Of a stretch of 64,000 nucleotides of DNA, positions 11,759-20,820 are shown one piece after another. Both the position numbers and the translations under genes were made by a program. This DNA comes from Cylindrotheca closterium (lineage: Eukaryota; Bacillariophyta; Bacillariophyceae; Bacillariales; Bacillariaceae). Location: the NCBI GenBank assembly GCA_933822405.4, contig CAKOGP040001869.1:454816-518815 (forward strand), given 5' to 3'. The notes beneath the pieces are model-generated. The model was given only the letters and a program-made list of their open reading frames with translations, did no database searches and was not told where the DNA came from. Positions within the stretch are counted from its first letter, which is position 1; each line of letters starts with the position of its first letter.

Positions 11759-11980
11759 CATCGCTATTCTACCGGCGGTACAAGGTATCATCGGCAGCAC
11801 TACTACTGTAGCTACTGTAGTGGTGGTGTAAATAAGATAAGAATTGATAGAATTGATTGCTATTGTATATCCTAGTATTCAGTTCCATCGCTATTCTACC
11901 TGCAGCAGAACTAGTGGGGGTCTAAATGGAAAAGAGTTGATAGAGCTGATTGCTATTGCATATCCTAGTATTCAGTTTGT
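11759..11980. repeat. Imperfect tandem duplication
   Basis: CATCGCTATTCTACC occurs near 11759 and again near 11887, each followed by diverged sequence and then by a shared block (GATTGCTATTG, T or C, ATATCCTAGTATTCAGTT) near 11853 and 11947. This makes a unit of roughly 90-130 bases present twice. Confidence 0.6.
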
Positions 11981-12073
11981 TTTCAAAATGGTTTATTCTA
12001 AACAATACATGCATTCCGCATTTTCTTAGCGCGCTTTCGGTAGAGAGAAAGGAAAGTCCTTGTCTTCATCCAC

Positions 12074-12445
12074 CTAGTTAGCTGCTGCTTTTGTCATTCG
12101 GCTTTCTGCTTTTGCCATTCGGCTTCTTAAGTTCGGCATGTTCGCGTCTTCGACCTTTATCGAGGTTGGCCATACCAGAAACCTTCCTCGTTGTTGTAGG
12201 TCATCTGGACTGTGCTGCCGACAGCATTCCTTACTTTCTTCTATTCTGGGAGAATTGGGACAGGCAATGGTTTGTCTGTATCGGGTCTTGCGAACCGAGT
12301 TGCTACCACGATTTGGGGTATAAAAGGATATCGCTGTTTTGAATTGATTAGGATGGATTACATCGTTCACCTGTGGGTTACTTGTCGCTCGTTTTCTTGA
12401 TTGGAAGGTTACTTTGGCCTTGGTCTGCTTTTGCTGTTGTTTCAT
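12074..12445 (-). CDS. Doubtful 123-codon ORF inside repeat region
   Basis: An ATG-initiated frame of 123 codons, Lys/Arg/Ser/Asn-rich, with no recognisable domain. Its C-terminus is a short duplication (RMAKAESRMTKAAAN). It lies in a repeat-rich spacer without obvious promoter context, so chance is a strong alternative. Confidence 0.15.
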   Translation of the reverse strand: MKQQQKQTKAKVTFQSRKRATSNPQVNDVIHPNQFKTAISFYTPNRGSNSVRKTRYRQTIACPNSPRIEESKECCRQHSPDDLQQRGRFLVWPTSIKVEDANMPNLRSRMAKAESRMTKAAAN

Positions 12446-12619
12446 TGTCTGTCTGATGTGTGTGCAATTTAGTTATTCGTTGATTTTATGAGAAGAGACC
12501 AAAAACTTCCGCTTCTCGTTGATTCTTCTGATCAGAAGACCAAAATTGGGGTCGGCACGTGCGTCATTTAGACACGTAGATTTCTACTGGACACTCTGTA
12601 GTAACATTCGCCTCTGTGC

Positions 12620-12740
12620 GACCCTTAAATTCAATCATGGACCTCTCATAGTGAGAATTATCGTATGCGACAAGTTCGGAGCCACCCATAATTTTAATGA
12701 TGGACCTCTCATATATATAAGAATTGTCTTATACGACATG
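12620..12740. repeat. Imperfect direct repeat of about 60 bases
   Basis: Two copies share ATGGACCTCTCATA, then A/T-rich bases, then GAATT, and end in TATGCGAC or TATACGAC. They lie near 12636-12671 and 12699-12738. Confidence 0.55.
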
Positions 12741-13089
12741 ACCAATAATTTGCAAAACCTCTACAGATCGATTGATTGCATGTGGAATCGGAGTGTTTCT
12801 GCTCGTGACAAAAACAAGAGCCGTTCACGAGTTGTGTGACAAATTGCGCGCCCTCTCCGAGATCTTTGGATCTTGACCATCTCTTCCAAGCTGGTGGCAT
12901 ATCTGTTACACCGACATAATTGGTGTTCCGATTTCAACAACGGCTTTCAGGTGACTACTCCCACTCTTTTCATCAATCCACCGGATATAAGCCTTCCCTC
13001 ATCGTGACCCAAGCAAGAGCCGTTCGCATCTCATCTTGATCTTGGATTGATCTTGGTCTCTTTGTTCACTTCTGCTGCTGTATAAATGA

Positions 13090-13500
13090 CTAAAATCTTG
13101 TAGAAAGGAGAAAGGGTGATATGGCAACTTCCATCCAGTCGACAAGCCAAGCTTCAACCACAACAACACTTATGATTGCAGGGATGCAATACTGTAGGTT
13201 GTATCAAATAGAAACGGAAGCATATATTGTGAAATCTGGTGCAAAGGAGAAAGAGTGACATGATGGCAGCATCCAGCCGTTCATTCAGTCAAGAACAACG
13301 CAAGTTCAACCACGGCACTGGGATTGAACAGAAGCAATAGTCATTTTGTATACAGGCACCTACTGTACCAGACACGGTACAATTGTATGCACCGTAAAAT
13401 CTTACAAAGAAGAACGGGTGAGATGACCGCTTTCATTATAATCAATAAGTCAAGAATCCAAGTCTCAACCACAGCGACGCAATTTAACAAGATGCAACAG
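13090..13500. repeat. Three-copy degenerate direct repeat, period about 140-160 bases
   Basis: Three blocks follow the pattern AAAATCT or AAATCT, AAAGGAGAAAG or AAAGAAGAACG, GGTGA or AGTGA, an ATG, CATCCAG-like bases, AGTCAAG, then TCAACCACA. They begin near 13093, 13231 and 13396. Substitutions and small indels separate the copies. See the finding on this array. Confidence 0.6.
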
Positions 13501-13726
13501 TTTGGATCTGCTAATCGAAAAGTATTGATGTGTATAAATTGTAGTAATTTGAAAATAATTTACGTAATTGTTGGTGATTTTATGTATGAAGGAAGCTGGT
13601 TTGATGTGCACGTATTACATCGAAGGCTTCGTCGCTTCTGGCTCCAGTAAATCTAGCGGAACAAGTGTGGTTGGTGGTGTACAATGTACAAATTGAAGTA
13701 CAAGGCAATCAGCCAGTCTTCTCTAT

Positions 13727-15296
13727 CTAATAACGGTAAGTGTCGGGCTTGAAAGGACCATCGACGGGGATACCGACGTATTCGGATTGCTCCTTGGACA
13801 GGATGGTGAGCTTGGCTCCAAGAGAACCAAGATGAAGTTTGGCAACCTTCTCGTCAAGAATCTTGGGAAGGACATAGACCTTTCCGGATTCGTACTTGCC
13901 AGAGTTTCTCTCGTTGTAGATCTCCAACTGGGCAAGGACTTGGTTCGTGAAAGAACAAGACATGACAAAAGATGGGTGACCAGTGGCACATCCCAAGTTC
14001 AGAAGACGTCCCTCAGCAAGAACAATGACACCGGCTCCAGATGGGAAGGTGAACTTGTCGACTTGGGGCTTGATGTTCATGCGCTTGGTGGCGGCCATGA
14101 GTCCATCCATATCGATTTCGTTATCAAAATGACCAATGTTTCCGACAATGGCGTTGTTCTTCATCTTGGACATGTGATCGGTCATGAGGATACCCTTGTT
14201 TCCGGTAGTGGTGATGAAAATATCTCCAGTCTCAAGAACGTCTTCCAAAGTGCAGACAGTGTAACCTTCCATGCAGGCTTGAAGGGCGCAGATGGGGTCG
14301 ATTTCGGTAACGTAAACGACGCATCCGTTGGCACGCATGGCATGGGCGCAACCCTTACCGACATCTCCGTATCCGCAGATGACGGCCTTCTTTCCGGCAA
14401 GCATGACATCAGTGGCACGCATGATACCATCGGGAAGCGAGTGCTTGCATCCGTACAAGTTATCGAACTTGGACTTGGTGACAGAGTCGTTGACGTTGAA
14501 GGCAGTGAAAAGAAGAGATCCGGTCTTCTCCATGGAGTACAAACGGTGGACACCAGTGGTGGTCTCTTCGGAGACACCGAAGCATCTGGTGGCGATCTTG
14601 TTCCACTTGTCGGTCTCACCAGCTTCCAAAAGGCGCTTGATGATGGTGAGGACAATCTTGAATTCGGCATTGTCAGTGGAGGTTGGGTCGGGAAGGGTCT
14701 TGTCCTTGAGGAAAAGGTCTTCGGCCTTCTTACCCTCGTGGATGAGGAGGGTCATATCACCACCGTCATCGACGATAAGGTCGGGTCCGTGACCCTTACC
14801 ATCATCCTCTTGCCAGGTGAGGGCATTCAAGGTGCACTCCCAGTATTCTTCAAGGGATTCTCCCTTCCATGCGAAAACAGCGGCAGATTCGTCACGGGCA
14901 ATGGCGGCAGCGGCGTGATCTTGAGTGGAGAAGATGTTGCACGAGCACCAACGGATGTCTCCACCAAGCTCTTGAAGAGTCTCGATAAGGACGGCAGTCT
15001 GAATGGTCATGTGAAGAGATCCGGAGATACGGGCACCCTTCAATGGCTTTGCGGTTCCGTATTCAGTACGGCAAGCCATAAGTCCAGGCATCTCGACCTC
15101 GGCGAGTTGAATATCCTTGCGACCGTAGTCGGCGAGGGAAATATCAGCAACTGAAATTGGTCGTCATTGGAATTTTTTGAAGGAGAAGAAATGGATAAAG
15201 CAGATGCGTGAGATCAGGCTGAGTCGTTGGGACACACCACGATGAATGATGGAGCAATGCCATCCATGTCTTACCTTTGTAATCTCCAGTGGACAT
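13727..15296 (-). CDS. AHCY: S-adenosylhomocysteine hydrolase
   Basis: Two exons give 481 residues: a 22-base first coding exon (15275-15296, MSTGDYK plus one base) and 13727-15150. The enzyme splits S-adenosylhomocysteine into adenosine and homocysteine and so keeps cellular methylation going. Seen directly: [24 protein letters not shown], the substrate-pocket [30 protein letters not shown], the NAD-binding [16 protein letters not shown] near residue 260, and the family's terminal KPDTYRY. It includes the insert of about 40 residues ([15 protein letters not shown] and following) found in plant- and bacterial-type enzymes and missing from animal ones. There is no targeting signal, so it is cytosolic. 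The start is fixed by the tiny first exon, which restores the conserved N-terminus. Confidence 0.97.
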
Positions 15297-15628
15297 GATG
15301 AATTATTTGACTGTGAATCTATTGAGTGGATTCAAGAAAAGTGAGCTTTGCGTCGGAGAGAAAATAATTGCGGGAATCGTCATGATGGGTTGCGAGGGCC
15401 TCAAACACGTACGACAGCCGTTAAAATCCTCATGTTCATGGCAGTCAAACCTGCTGTATGTAGACTTCAGTAGGGAACGTGTCAGATGAATACGCGCGTG
15501 CCAGGTTTTTATTTTGGGAACCCACCACATCGTGATCATTGGAGACCCAAGTTCTCTTTTTGACCCAGCAGGAGGAAAGATTCAAGATTCATTGGCAATT
15601 TTTGACGACGACAGACAAGTACGTTTCC
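15297..15628. other. Divergent promoter region, SAH hydrolase and Nudix gene
   Basis: This 332-base spacer serves two divergent genes. An open frame from 15539 leads into the Nudix gene, but its first codon is TTG, so I treat it as untranslated. Confidence 0.45.
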
Positions 15629-16261
15629 ATGACAACGGCAATGACAGATCCTAACAATCCAAACGCCTTGGATTATGCACAAGATGACAAGGAGCCACTG
15701 GAGGTGATGGAAGCCCCTCCCAAGGACTTTGACATGTTTTCTTCCGTGCCGGTTTCCACCAAAGTTGTGAAACACAGAAAGCTTGTCCTGCAGAACAAAG
15801 ATTGGAACTCCTCCGTTCATATGTGGATTGTCGATGTGAAACGCAAGCTGGTGCTCATGCAAAAGCGCTCTCCTCACAAAGATACATTCCCCAATCGATG
15901 GGATATCTCTTCGGCAGGACACATTCCAGCTGGCGCCAAACCAATTGATACGGCTCAGTCCGAGTTGGCGGAGGAGTTGGGAATTTCCGTGGACAGTCCA
16001 GACGAGTTGAAATTCCAATTCATTTGCCCTGCAGAACAAGCGAATGATGGAGGGTGGAACTGCTACGAACATGTTTACTTTCTGAAACGAGATTCTACGG
16101 TGTTGAAGTGTGCCTTGGGAACTGCTGAGGTCACTGACGTCGCTTGGGTTTCCATCGACGATTTGAAGAAAGCCTTGAATACCCTAGACGAGGCATATGT
16201 TCCACGAGTTCACAACTACATTCCAGTATTTTTCGCGTGTCTTGACAAGATGGTGCAGTGA
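15629..16261 (+). CDS. Nudix hydrolase-family protein
   Basis: A single exon of 210 residues from the first in-frame ATG. The Nudix fold is seen in WNSSVHMWIVDVKRKLVLMQKR, then WDISSAGHIPAGAKP and SELAEELGI. Nudix enzymes hydrolyse nucleoside diphosphates linked to another group. The Nudix box here is imperfect: in the GX5E part the Glu is replaced (GHIPAGA), and the Arg of REUXEE is Ser, while the metal-binding EE pair and following G are kept. The layout (KRS, FPNRWDISSAGH, YEHVYF) resembles the IDI/YfcD-like branch. The substrate is unknown. Confidence 0.82.
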   Translation: MTTAMTDPNNPNALDYAQDDKEPLEVMEAPPKDFDMFSSVPVSTKVVKHRKLVLQNKDWNSSVHMWIVDVKRKLVLMQKRSPHKDTFPNRWDISSAGHIPAGAKPIDTAQSELAEELGISVDSPDELKFQFICPAEQANDGGWNCYEHVYFLKRDSTVLKCALGTAEVTDVAWVSIDDLKKALNTLDEAYVPRVHNYIPVFFACLDKMVQ

Positions 16262-16703
16262 CGTTTTGGATCAAAAAGCATCACTCTTACGATGAACGGA
16301 ATGAATCAATCAATCATCGAATCGTAGACCAGCAGTCGTTGTCAACACGACTGACAATATTAGCAAGAGCTGCTTTGGCGAAGTAGGAGAGAAATCACAG
16401 TTCCATGTGGATGAGTATGCAGCAGAACTGCAAGGCACAGGTCGAATTGAAGAAACAAGATACATCCATGCATACATACATTAATATATATATAGAGAGA
16501 GATAGACTTTGCGTTTTCATCAACATAGTCGTAGGTGCGTTCGTTCTAAATATTTATGTATCGGGAAGTGTTTTTCCTGTTTTTTTGGTGGTCGATAGCA
16601 TACTAGCAGACTGTCCTTCTCTCTCAACCATAGACAAGATCAAAACTGAAATCATTGTCTCAAGAACTTTCATCTAACTTACATCCATCAGTGGCCTCAT
16701 TGG
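16262..16703. other. Convergent intergenic region
   Basis: Tail-to-tail spacer with a simple-sequence stretch (CATACATACATTAATATATA and GA-rich bases, about 16468-16504). I see no gene. Confidence 0.45.
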
Positions 16704-17120
16704 TCATTGATTCATGGTTGGTTCAGCTGATTTCAGACGACAATATTCTTCATCCGTGTATCGATAGCCACAGAAAACGCCCTGTGAGTATGGAATATCA
16801 TCCTTGGTAGCTGTTCTAGAGTAAGTATTTCCATGATGCTGCGAACGTTGGTTTGGAAGATGTTCGTAATTGATCCCATCTTCAATGCGTCGTTCCAATT
16901 CAGTCATTGGTTCCCATTCCACAGCAAATGCTGATTCTCGAGCTGTCTTGGAAGGAACTCCTCGGGAATTTCCCCATCCAGGTTGTGAGGATGGTGTTGC
17001 CATCAAGGCAAAGGTTTCATGACTGGGGCGCGCAGAGGTCCTGCCTGTTTGAAACGCATTGGTAGTAGCTGACGACAGAGCGGCCATTGAAATAGTGATG
17101 ATTGCTGCGACTTGCCTCAT
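16704..17120 (-). CDS. Small plastid-type protein of unknown function
   Basis: A frame of 138 residues if started at 17120; the open frame runs upstream to 17267, but 17120 gives a standard signal peptide (MRQVAAIITISMAALSSATTNAF) with the N-A-F plastid cleavage motif. The mature part is about 115 residues with no membrane segment. It contains a charged helical stretch (VEWEPMTELERRIEDGINYEHLP) and a C-terminal aromatic segment (GVFCGYRYTDEEYCRL). I do not recognise the family. Confidence 0.65.
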   Translation of the reverse strand: MRQVAAIITISMAALSSATTNAFQTGRTSARPSHETFALMATPSSQPGWGNSRGVPSKTARESAFAVEWEPMTELERRIEDGINYEHLPNQRSQHHGNTYSRTATKDDIPYSQGVFCGYRYTDEEYCRLKSAEPTMNQ

Positions 17121-17437
17121 AGTAATTTGAAACTGGTAGGTTATGGGATGGTAACAGAACTGATGTGAGAGTAGTAGGAGTGTGTCGATGTGCTTTCTTT
17201 CAACAGACGGTGCCGATTGAAGTGTTCTTTCTGCTGGTTTATCTTCGATGGCATGAATTCCTTTCAAACGGAATATCCTGTTGCGGCCGTATCATCCAAT
17301 TTTTGAAAATGTTGGAATGACGTTTGCAACGGGAAAATTGACTCAATCGACCGACTTCTGCAGACAGATGATGTCCAGACGTCGGACAAGAATGAAAGAA
17401 AAAAGAAATCTTCCACTTTCGGCACACAAAATGAAAG
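17121..17437. other. Divergent spacer
   Basis: Shared 5' region of the plastid-type protein and the M20 hydrolase. I see no distinct element in it. Confidence 0.4.
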
Positions 17438-19038
17438 ATGAAGCTTTCTCCGGCGATCGTATTCCTTGCCGCTTGTGCGTACTTGTCTCCCTCTGCCAAT
17501 GCGCTGCCCTTCAAACGCAACGCAAAAGATGGTGAGGATGAGGCAGGAGTTGCCGAAGCGGTGATCGATTACGAAGAAGTCTTGGAAATTCGCCTTCCAT
17601 CCTCCTTTGAAAAATTAGGAGGATCTTACCGGAATGAGATTGTCGAAAACTTTTTTGGTGGAACGGGAGATGCATTCAGTGATGACTTGCTCGAAGTAAT
17701 TGACCATTTGGCCAACGAAAGACACGATTTTTTAATTGACACCCGACGAAACTTGCATCGCCACCCCGAAGTCATGTACAACGAGCACGACACTTCCGCT
17801 TACATTCAAAAGACACTCAAGGCGATGGACATTAAGTTTACAACTGGCTGGGCTGTGAACACTCATCCGGATCGTATTCCTGGCAAGGGTGGCTATGGCA
17901 TTGTTGCAGATATTGGAACACACAGGGCCGACGAGCCTTGTATTATCCTCAGAGCCGATATGGACGCATTGCCAATTTTGGAAAAGACGCAAGGAATCGA
18001 CGGCTTCAAGTCGGAGAATGAGGGAGAAATGCACGCTTGTGGTCATGACGCCCACACCACCATGCTTTTGGGTGCAGCATCGATCTTGAAAGAAATGGAA
18101 GATAGCATAAATGGTACTGTACGATTGATGTTCCAACCCGCAGAAGAAGGTGGTGCAGGCGCCAAGCGCATGATTGAAGAAGGTCTCCTGACAACCGACC
18201 CCAAGCCTGTGCAAGCCTTTGGAATGCATGTTTGGCCTTCGTAAGTATCATTGAACAAGTGCAAAGAGAAAGAGACATGACGTGTTGCTCAATGTTGTTT
18301 GTTTTCAACTACCATCTCAAATCAACTATGTACTATCACCACAGAATTCCATCGGGCACCATCGCTACTCGCCCTGGGACCATCTTGGCAGCCGCTGAAA
18401 TGTTTGAGATTCTTGTTTCTGGGGTCGGAGGTCACGCAGCAATGCCCCATTTGACTATTGATCCCATTGTTACTGCTTCTTCCATTGTCATGAACTTGCA
18501 AACCTTGATTGCTCGAACACTCAGTCCGTTGGAAAGTGGAGTGGTCAGTGTCACCAAATTCGAAGCAGGCGATGCCTTCAATGTTATTCCAGCATCAGCC
18601 CTCTTGCGGGGAACCATTCGAGCACTGACTACCGAGACACTGCTGTCACTGAGAGACAGAGTGGAACATGTGGTTACCGCCACGGCCAATACTCATGGAT
18701 GCAATGTCACCATTACGTATTCTGCAGACTACTACCCCCCTACTGTTAACGATCCAACGCTGTTTGAAGAATTCTCCAAAGACGTCGGTGCCATGCTGTC
18801 CAAAGATGGCAAATTATTGGACATTGTCCCCACCATGGGAGGTGAGGATTTTGGCTTTGTCGCGGAAAAGATTCCTGCCACCTTTTTTCTGTTGGGTCAA
18901 GGGACTGCACACACTGGCCCACCTACCAACTATGGACTGCACCATCCACATTTTGCCTTGGATGAGTCGGTTCTTCCTCGTGGGGTAGCTTTGCATGTGA
19001 ACTTGGCGCTTCGGGCGCTCAAAAAGTTGAGCAGCTAA
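17438..19038 (+). CDS. Secreted M20D amidohydrolase, IAA-amino acid hydrolase (ILR1)-like
   Basis: Two exons (17438-18240 and 18345-19038) give 498 residues. A signal peptide (MKLSPAIVFLAACAYLSPSANA) sends it into the secretory pathway; there is no plastid F motif. The M20 di-metal site is intact: RRNLHRHPEVMYNEH, ILRADMDALPI, the HACGHDAH motif at about 199-206, FQPAEEGGAGA, and GGEDFGF at about 433-439. The dimerisation (lid) domain lies between (VSGVGGHAAMPH). Members cleave amide bonds of N-acyl amino acids, such as auxin conjugates in plants and hippurate in bacteria. An extracellular or endomembrane amidohydrolase is well supported; the substrate is not known. Confidence 0.9.
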
Positions 19039-19061
19039 ACCCTTGATGAATAATATGTATG

Positions 19062-19100
19062 TATATATAGATGCATATAGATGCATATAGATGCATATAA
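19062..19100. repeat. ATATAGATGC short tandem repeat
   Basis: About three and a half copies of a 10-base unit in the convergent spacer between the M20 hydrolase and the sulfotransferase-like gene. Confidence 0.8.
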
Positions 19101-19141
19101 TACAATATTAATTCCCATGGTGTATACACCAATCAGTACAA

Positions 19142-20401
19142 TCAGTAGGGTGTACATTGTCCACAGCAAACATTGGTACAATTCTGCAATGGACCCAATG
19201 CAAAGTACTCATCCACTTGCGCTTGATTCACAAACTCGTAGGGCAACTCTGATGAACCACCGCTGTAGTATTTGAGTTTGGCAAATTCGTACAAGGCATC
19301 GTCCAATGCCGACATGAGTGGATTCCATCGAGCCATGGTCACGTCCGTCTTGTTGTAATTGCCCCGTTTGGTTGGTTTGGCATTTTTGTCATTCTCGTCA
19401 ATGACTTTCCATTGGTACGTCAATGCCATTTGATTGTACGACTCTTGCATGTCTTCCACAAAGATGACATGCTGAAAAGAGGCGAGCCGTTGGAGGGTAT
19501 ACTGAAAGAGTTCGTGAGTGATTTGAAATTTGGGTCTGGATTTGCACCTTGGACCACAAATAATCCGAAGATTCCAATTGTCGGGTTGTCCTTGGGTCCA
19601 CCTTGTGAAATTGTCCGTATCGGCGTGATGGATTGGATCAAATTCGGCAATGGCAATTCGAGAAGAGTTGTTGTTTGGATCATCATTGTTGTTTGTATTA
19701 TTTCCTAGCCATGCCGATGTTTCATTCACTACTACTCCTACTCCTACTACTACTCCTACTACTGGTTTAGTGATAGTGACTCCTCCTTCCGGACTACTAC
19801 TAGAATACCAATGGCGCAAGACATGTTGGTAATGGGAATAATACCGAGACTTGCTATCCCGTAAGGAAACCACATAATCCACCAGACTTGTATCCATGGT
19901 CTCTTGGAGTTCTCGTTCGGTCGCAATCAAATCAAAGGGTGTTGCATTGACAAAGTCCTGCAATCCAATTTGTGTATCATTGCTGCCGCAACAATATTGA
20001 TTTTCTTGGATGTTGCAATTGGAAGCGTAGGGTGCCGCCAATCGATTGTCAAAGGCACGTTTGCACAAGAAACTGCCGGCTGATTTGTGAATGTGCAGCA
20101 AGAGAATGAGTTTGTCGTATTTGCGCTGAAACACTATCGTTCGTTTGCCATTGGGGAGCGTGGTGTAGCGAACTTGTTTTGGTGGTGAGGGAATGATAAT
20201 GTCTTTATGTGGTGGTGGTTGTGATGTGTCTTGCATTAGTACTGCTAGCTTGGTTTGCACACGAATCGTGAGTAGAACAACGCCTCCTGTGGAAAGTATT
20301 GCCAGCCATGCCAGTAAATGAAAGATTTGGCATGTTTTGGACCCTGTTCGTTTGGGGTTGATTCTAGCTCGGCGACTTTGGAAGGTCGAAGAATTCAACA
20401 T
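19142..20401 (-). CDS. Golgi-type sulfotransferase-like type II membrane protein
   Basis: A single exon of 419 residues from the first in-frame ATG; the frame upstream to 20461 lacks one. A basic N-terminus followed by one membrane segment (HLLAWLAILSTGGVVLLTI, about 28-46) suggests a type II Golgi protein. A PAPS-binding-like loop is seen at LILLLHIHKSAGSFLCKRAF and a possible 3'-phosphate site at VVSLRDSKSRYYSHYQHVL. Several Asn-X-Ser/Thr sites and paired Cys fit a lumenal domain. It would transfer sulfate to a glycan or protein, but overall similarity is too low to name an acceptor. A Val/Gly/Asn-rich low-complexity insert lies in the middle. Confidence 0.62.
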   Translation of the reverse strand: MLNSSTFQSRRARINPKRTGSKTCQIFHLLAWLAILSTGGVVLLTIRVQTKLAVLMQDTSQPPPHKDIIIPSPPKQVRYTTLPNGKRTIVFQRKYDKLILLLHIHKSAGSFLCKRAFDNRLAAPYASNCNIQENQYCCGSNDTQIGLQDFVNATPFDLIATERELQETMDTSLVDYVVSLRDSKSRYYSHYQHVLRHWYSSSSPEGGVTITKPVVGVVVGVGVVVNETSAWLGNNTNNNDDPNNNSSRIAIAEFDPIHHADTDNFTRWTQGQPDNWNLRIICGPRCKSRPKFQITHELFQYTLQRLASFQHVIFVEDMQESYNQMALTYQWKVIDENDKNAKPTKRGNYNKTDVTMARWNPLMSALDDALYEFAKLKYYSGGSSELPYEFVNQAQVDEYFALGPLQNCTNVCCGQCTPY

Positions 20402-20820
20402 TACAGTGGTTCGATAGTCAACATGTTTTTGACAAGATGTTGTGTTTTGTGGACCTACCACTACACGTACTGCAGAGGTGGAGGATCGGGATTGAGGATG
20501 ATTTTGGATTTTTGGCGCGTCGTCTGTATGTCGCCCGTTCCCGCCAAAGATCGTCCGTAGAAATTCTACATCTTTGTGGTACTGTACTTTGCATGATGGG
20601 CTTCGAGCAATGCAATAATGCGAGATCGATTTCAGATTATTGGTGGATCGTTTTGGTGTGAAGCTTTATATTTTATATTAGCTTGACCAAAGAGGCTCAC
20701 AACACCCACCAACCATTCCTCGACAAGCTTGTCTTTTTGCTGCAATAAAATCTTGGATTCGAGAACTTGCCTAGTCAGTCAGTCAGTCAGTCATCTTCAA
20801 CCATTTTGTTTGTGTAAAAA
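20402..20820. other. Divergent spacer upstream of SPT16
   Basis: Shared 5' region of the sulfotransferase-like gene and SPT16. It holds a GTACTGTAC-type element near 20578 and five AGTC repeats at 20773-20792, about 30 bases before the SPT16 start. Confidence 0.5.

Larger units (their letters stand above)
11557..13726. other. 2.2-kb gene-poor region of decayed direct repeats
   Basis: It holds no gene I can support apart from one doubtful ORF. It is made up in good part of imperfect direct repeats, listed separately (11759-11980, 12620-12740, 13090-13500). A further pair sharing CAAGAGCCGTTC lies at 12815 and 13014. I found no terminal inverted repeats, target-site duplications or transposase remnant. 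Confidence 0.55.

Noticed and set aside
12519..13650. Short frames in the repeat-rich spacer
   Set aside because: Not protein-like, not conserved between repeat copies, and interrupted differently in each copy.
11557..13726. Transposon or MITE
   Set aside because: No terminal inverted repeats, target duplications or transposase fragment could be seen.
13787..15154. Plus-strand open frame of 455 codons opposite SAH hydrolase
   Set aside because: It lies exactly antisense to a highly conserved gene. Strong codon bias in that gene leaves the opposite frame free of stops. The translation is a mirror of it and resembles nothing.
15539..15628. Longer start for the Nudix protein
   Set aside because: First codon is TTG; the first ATG in frame is at 15629.
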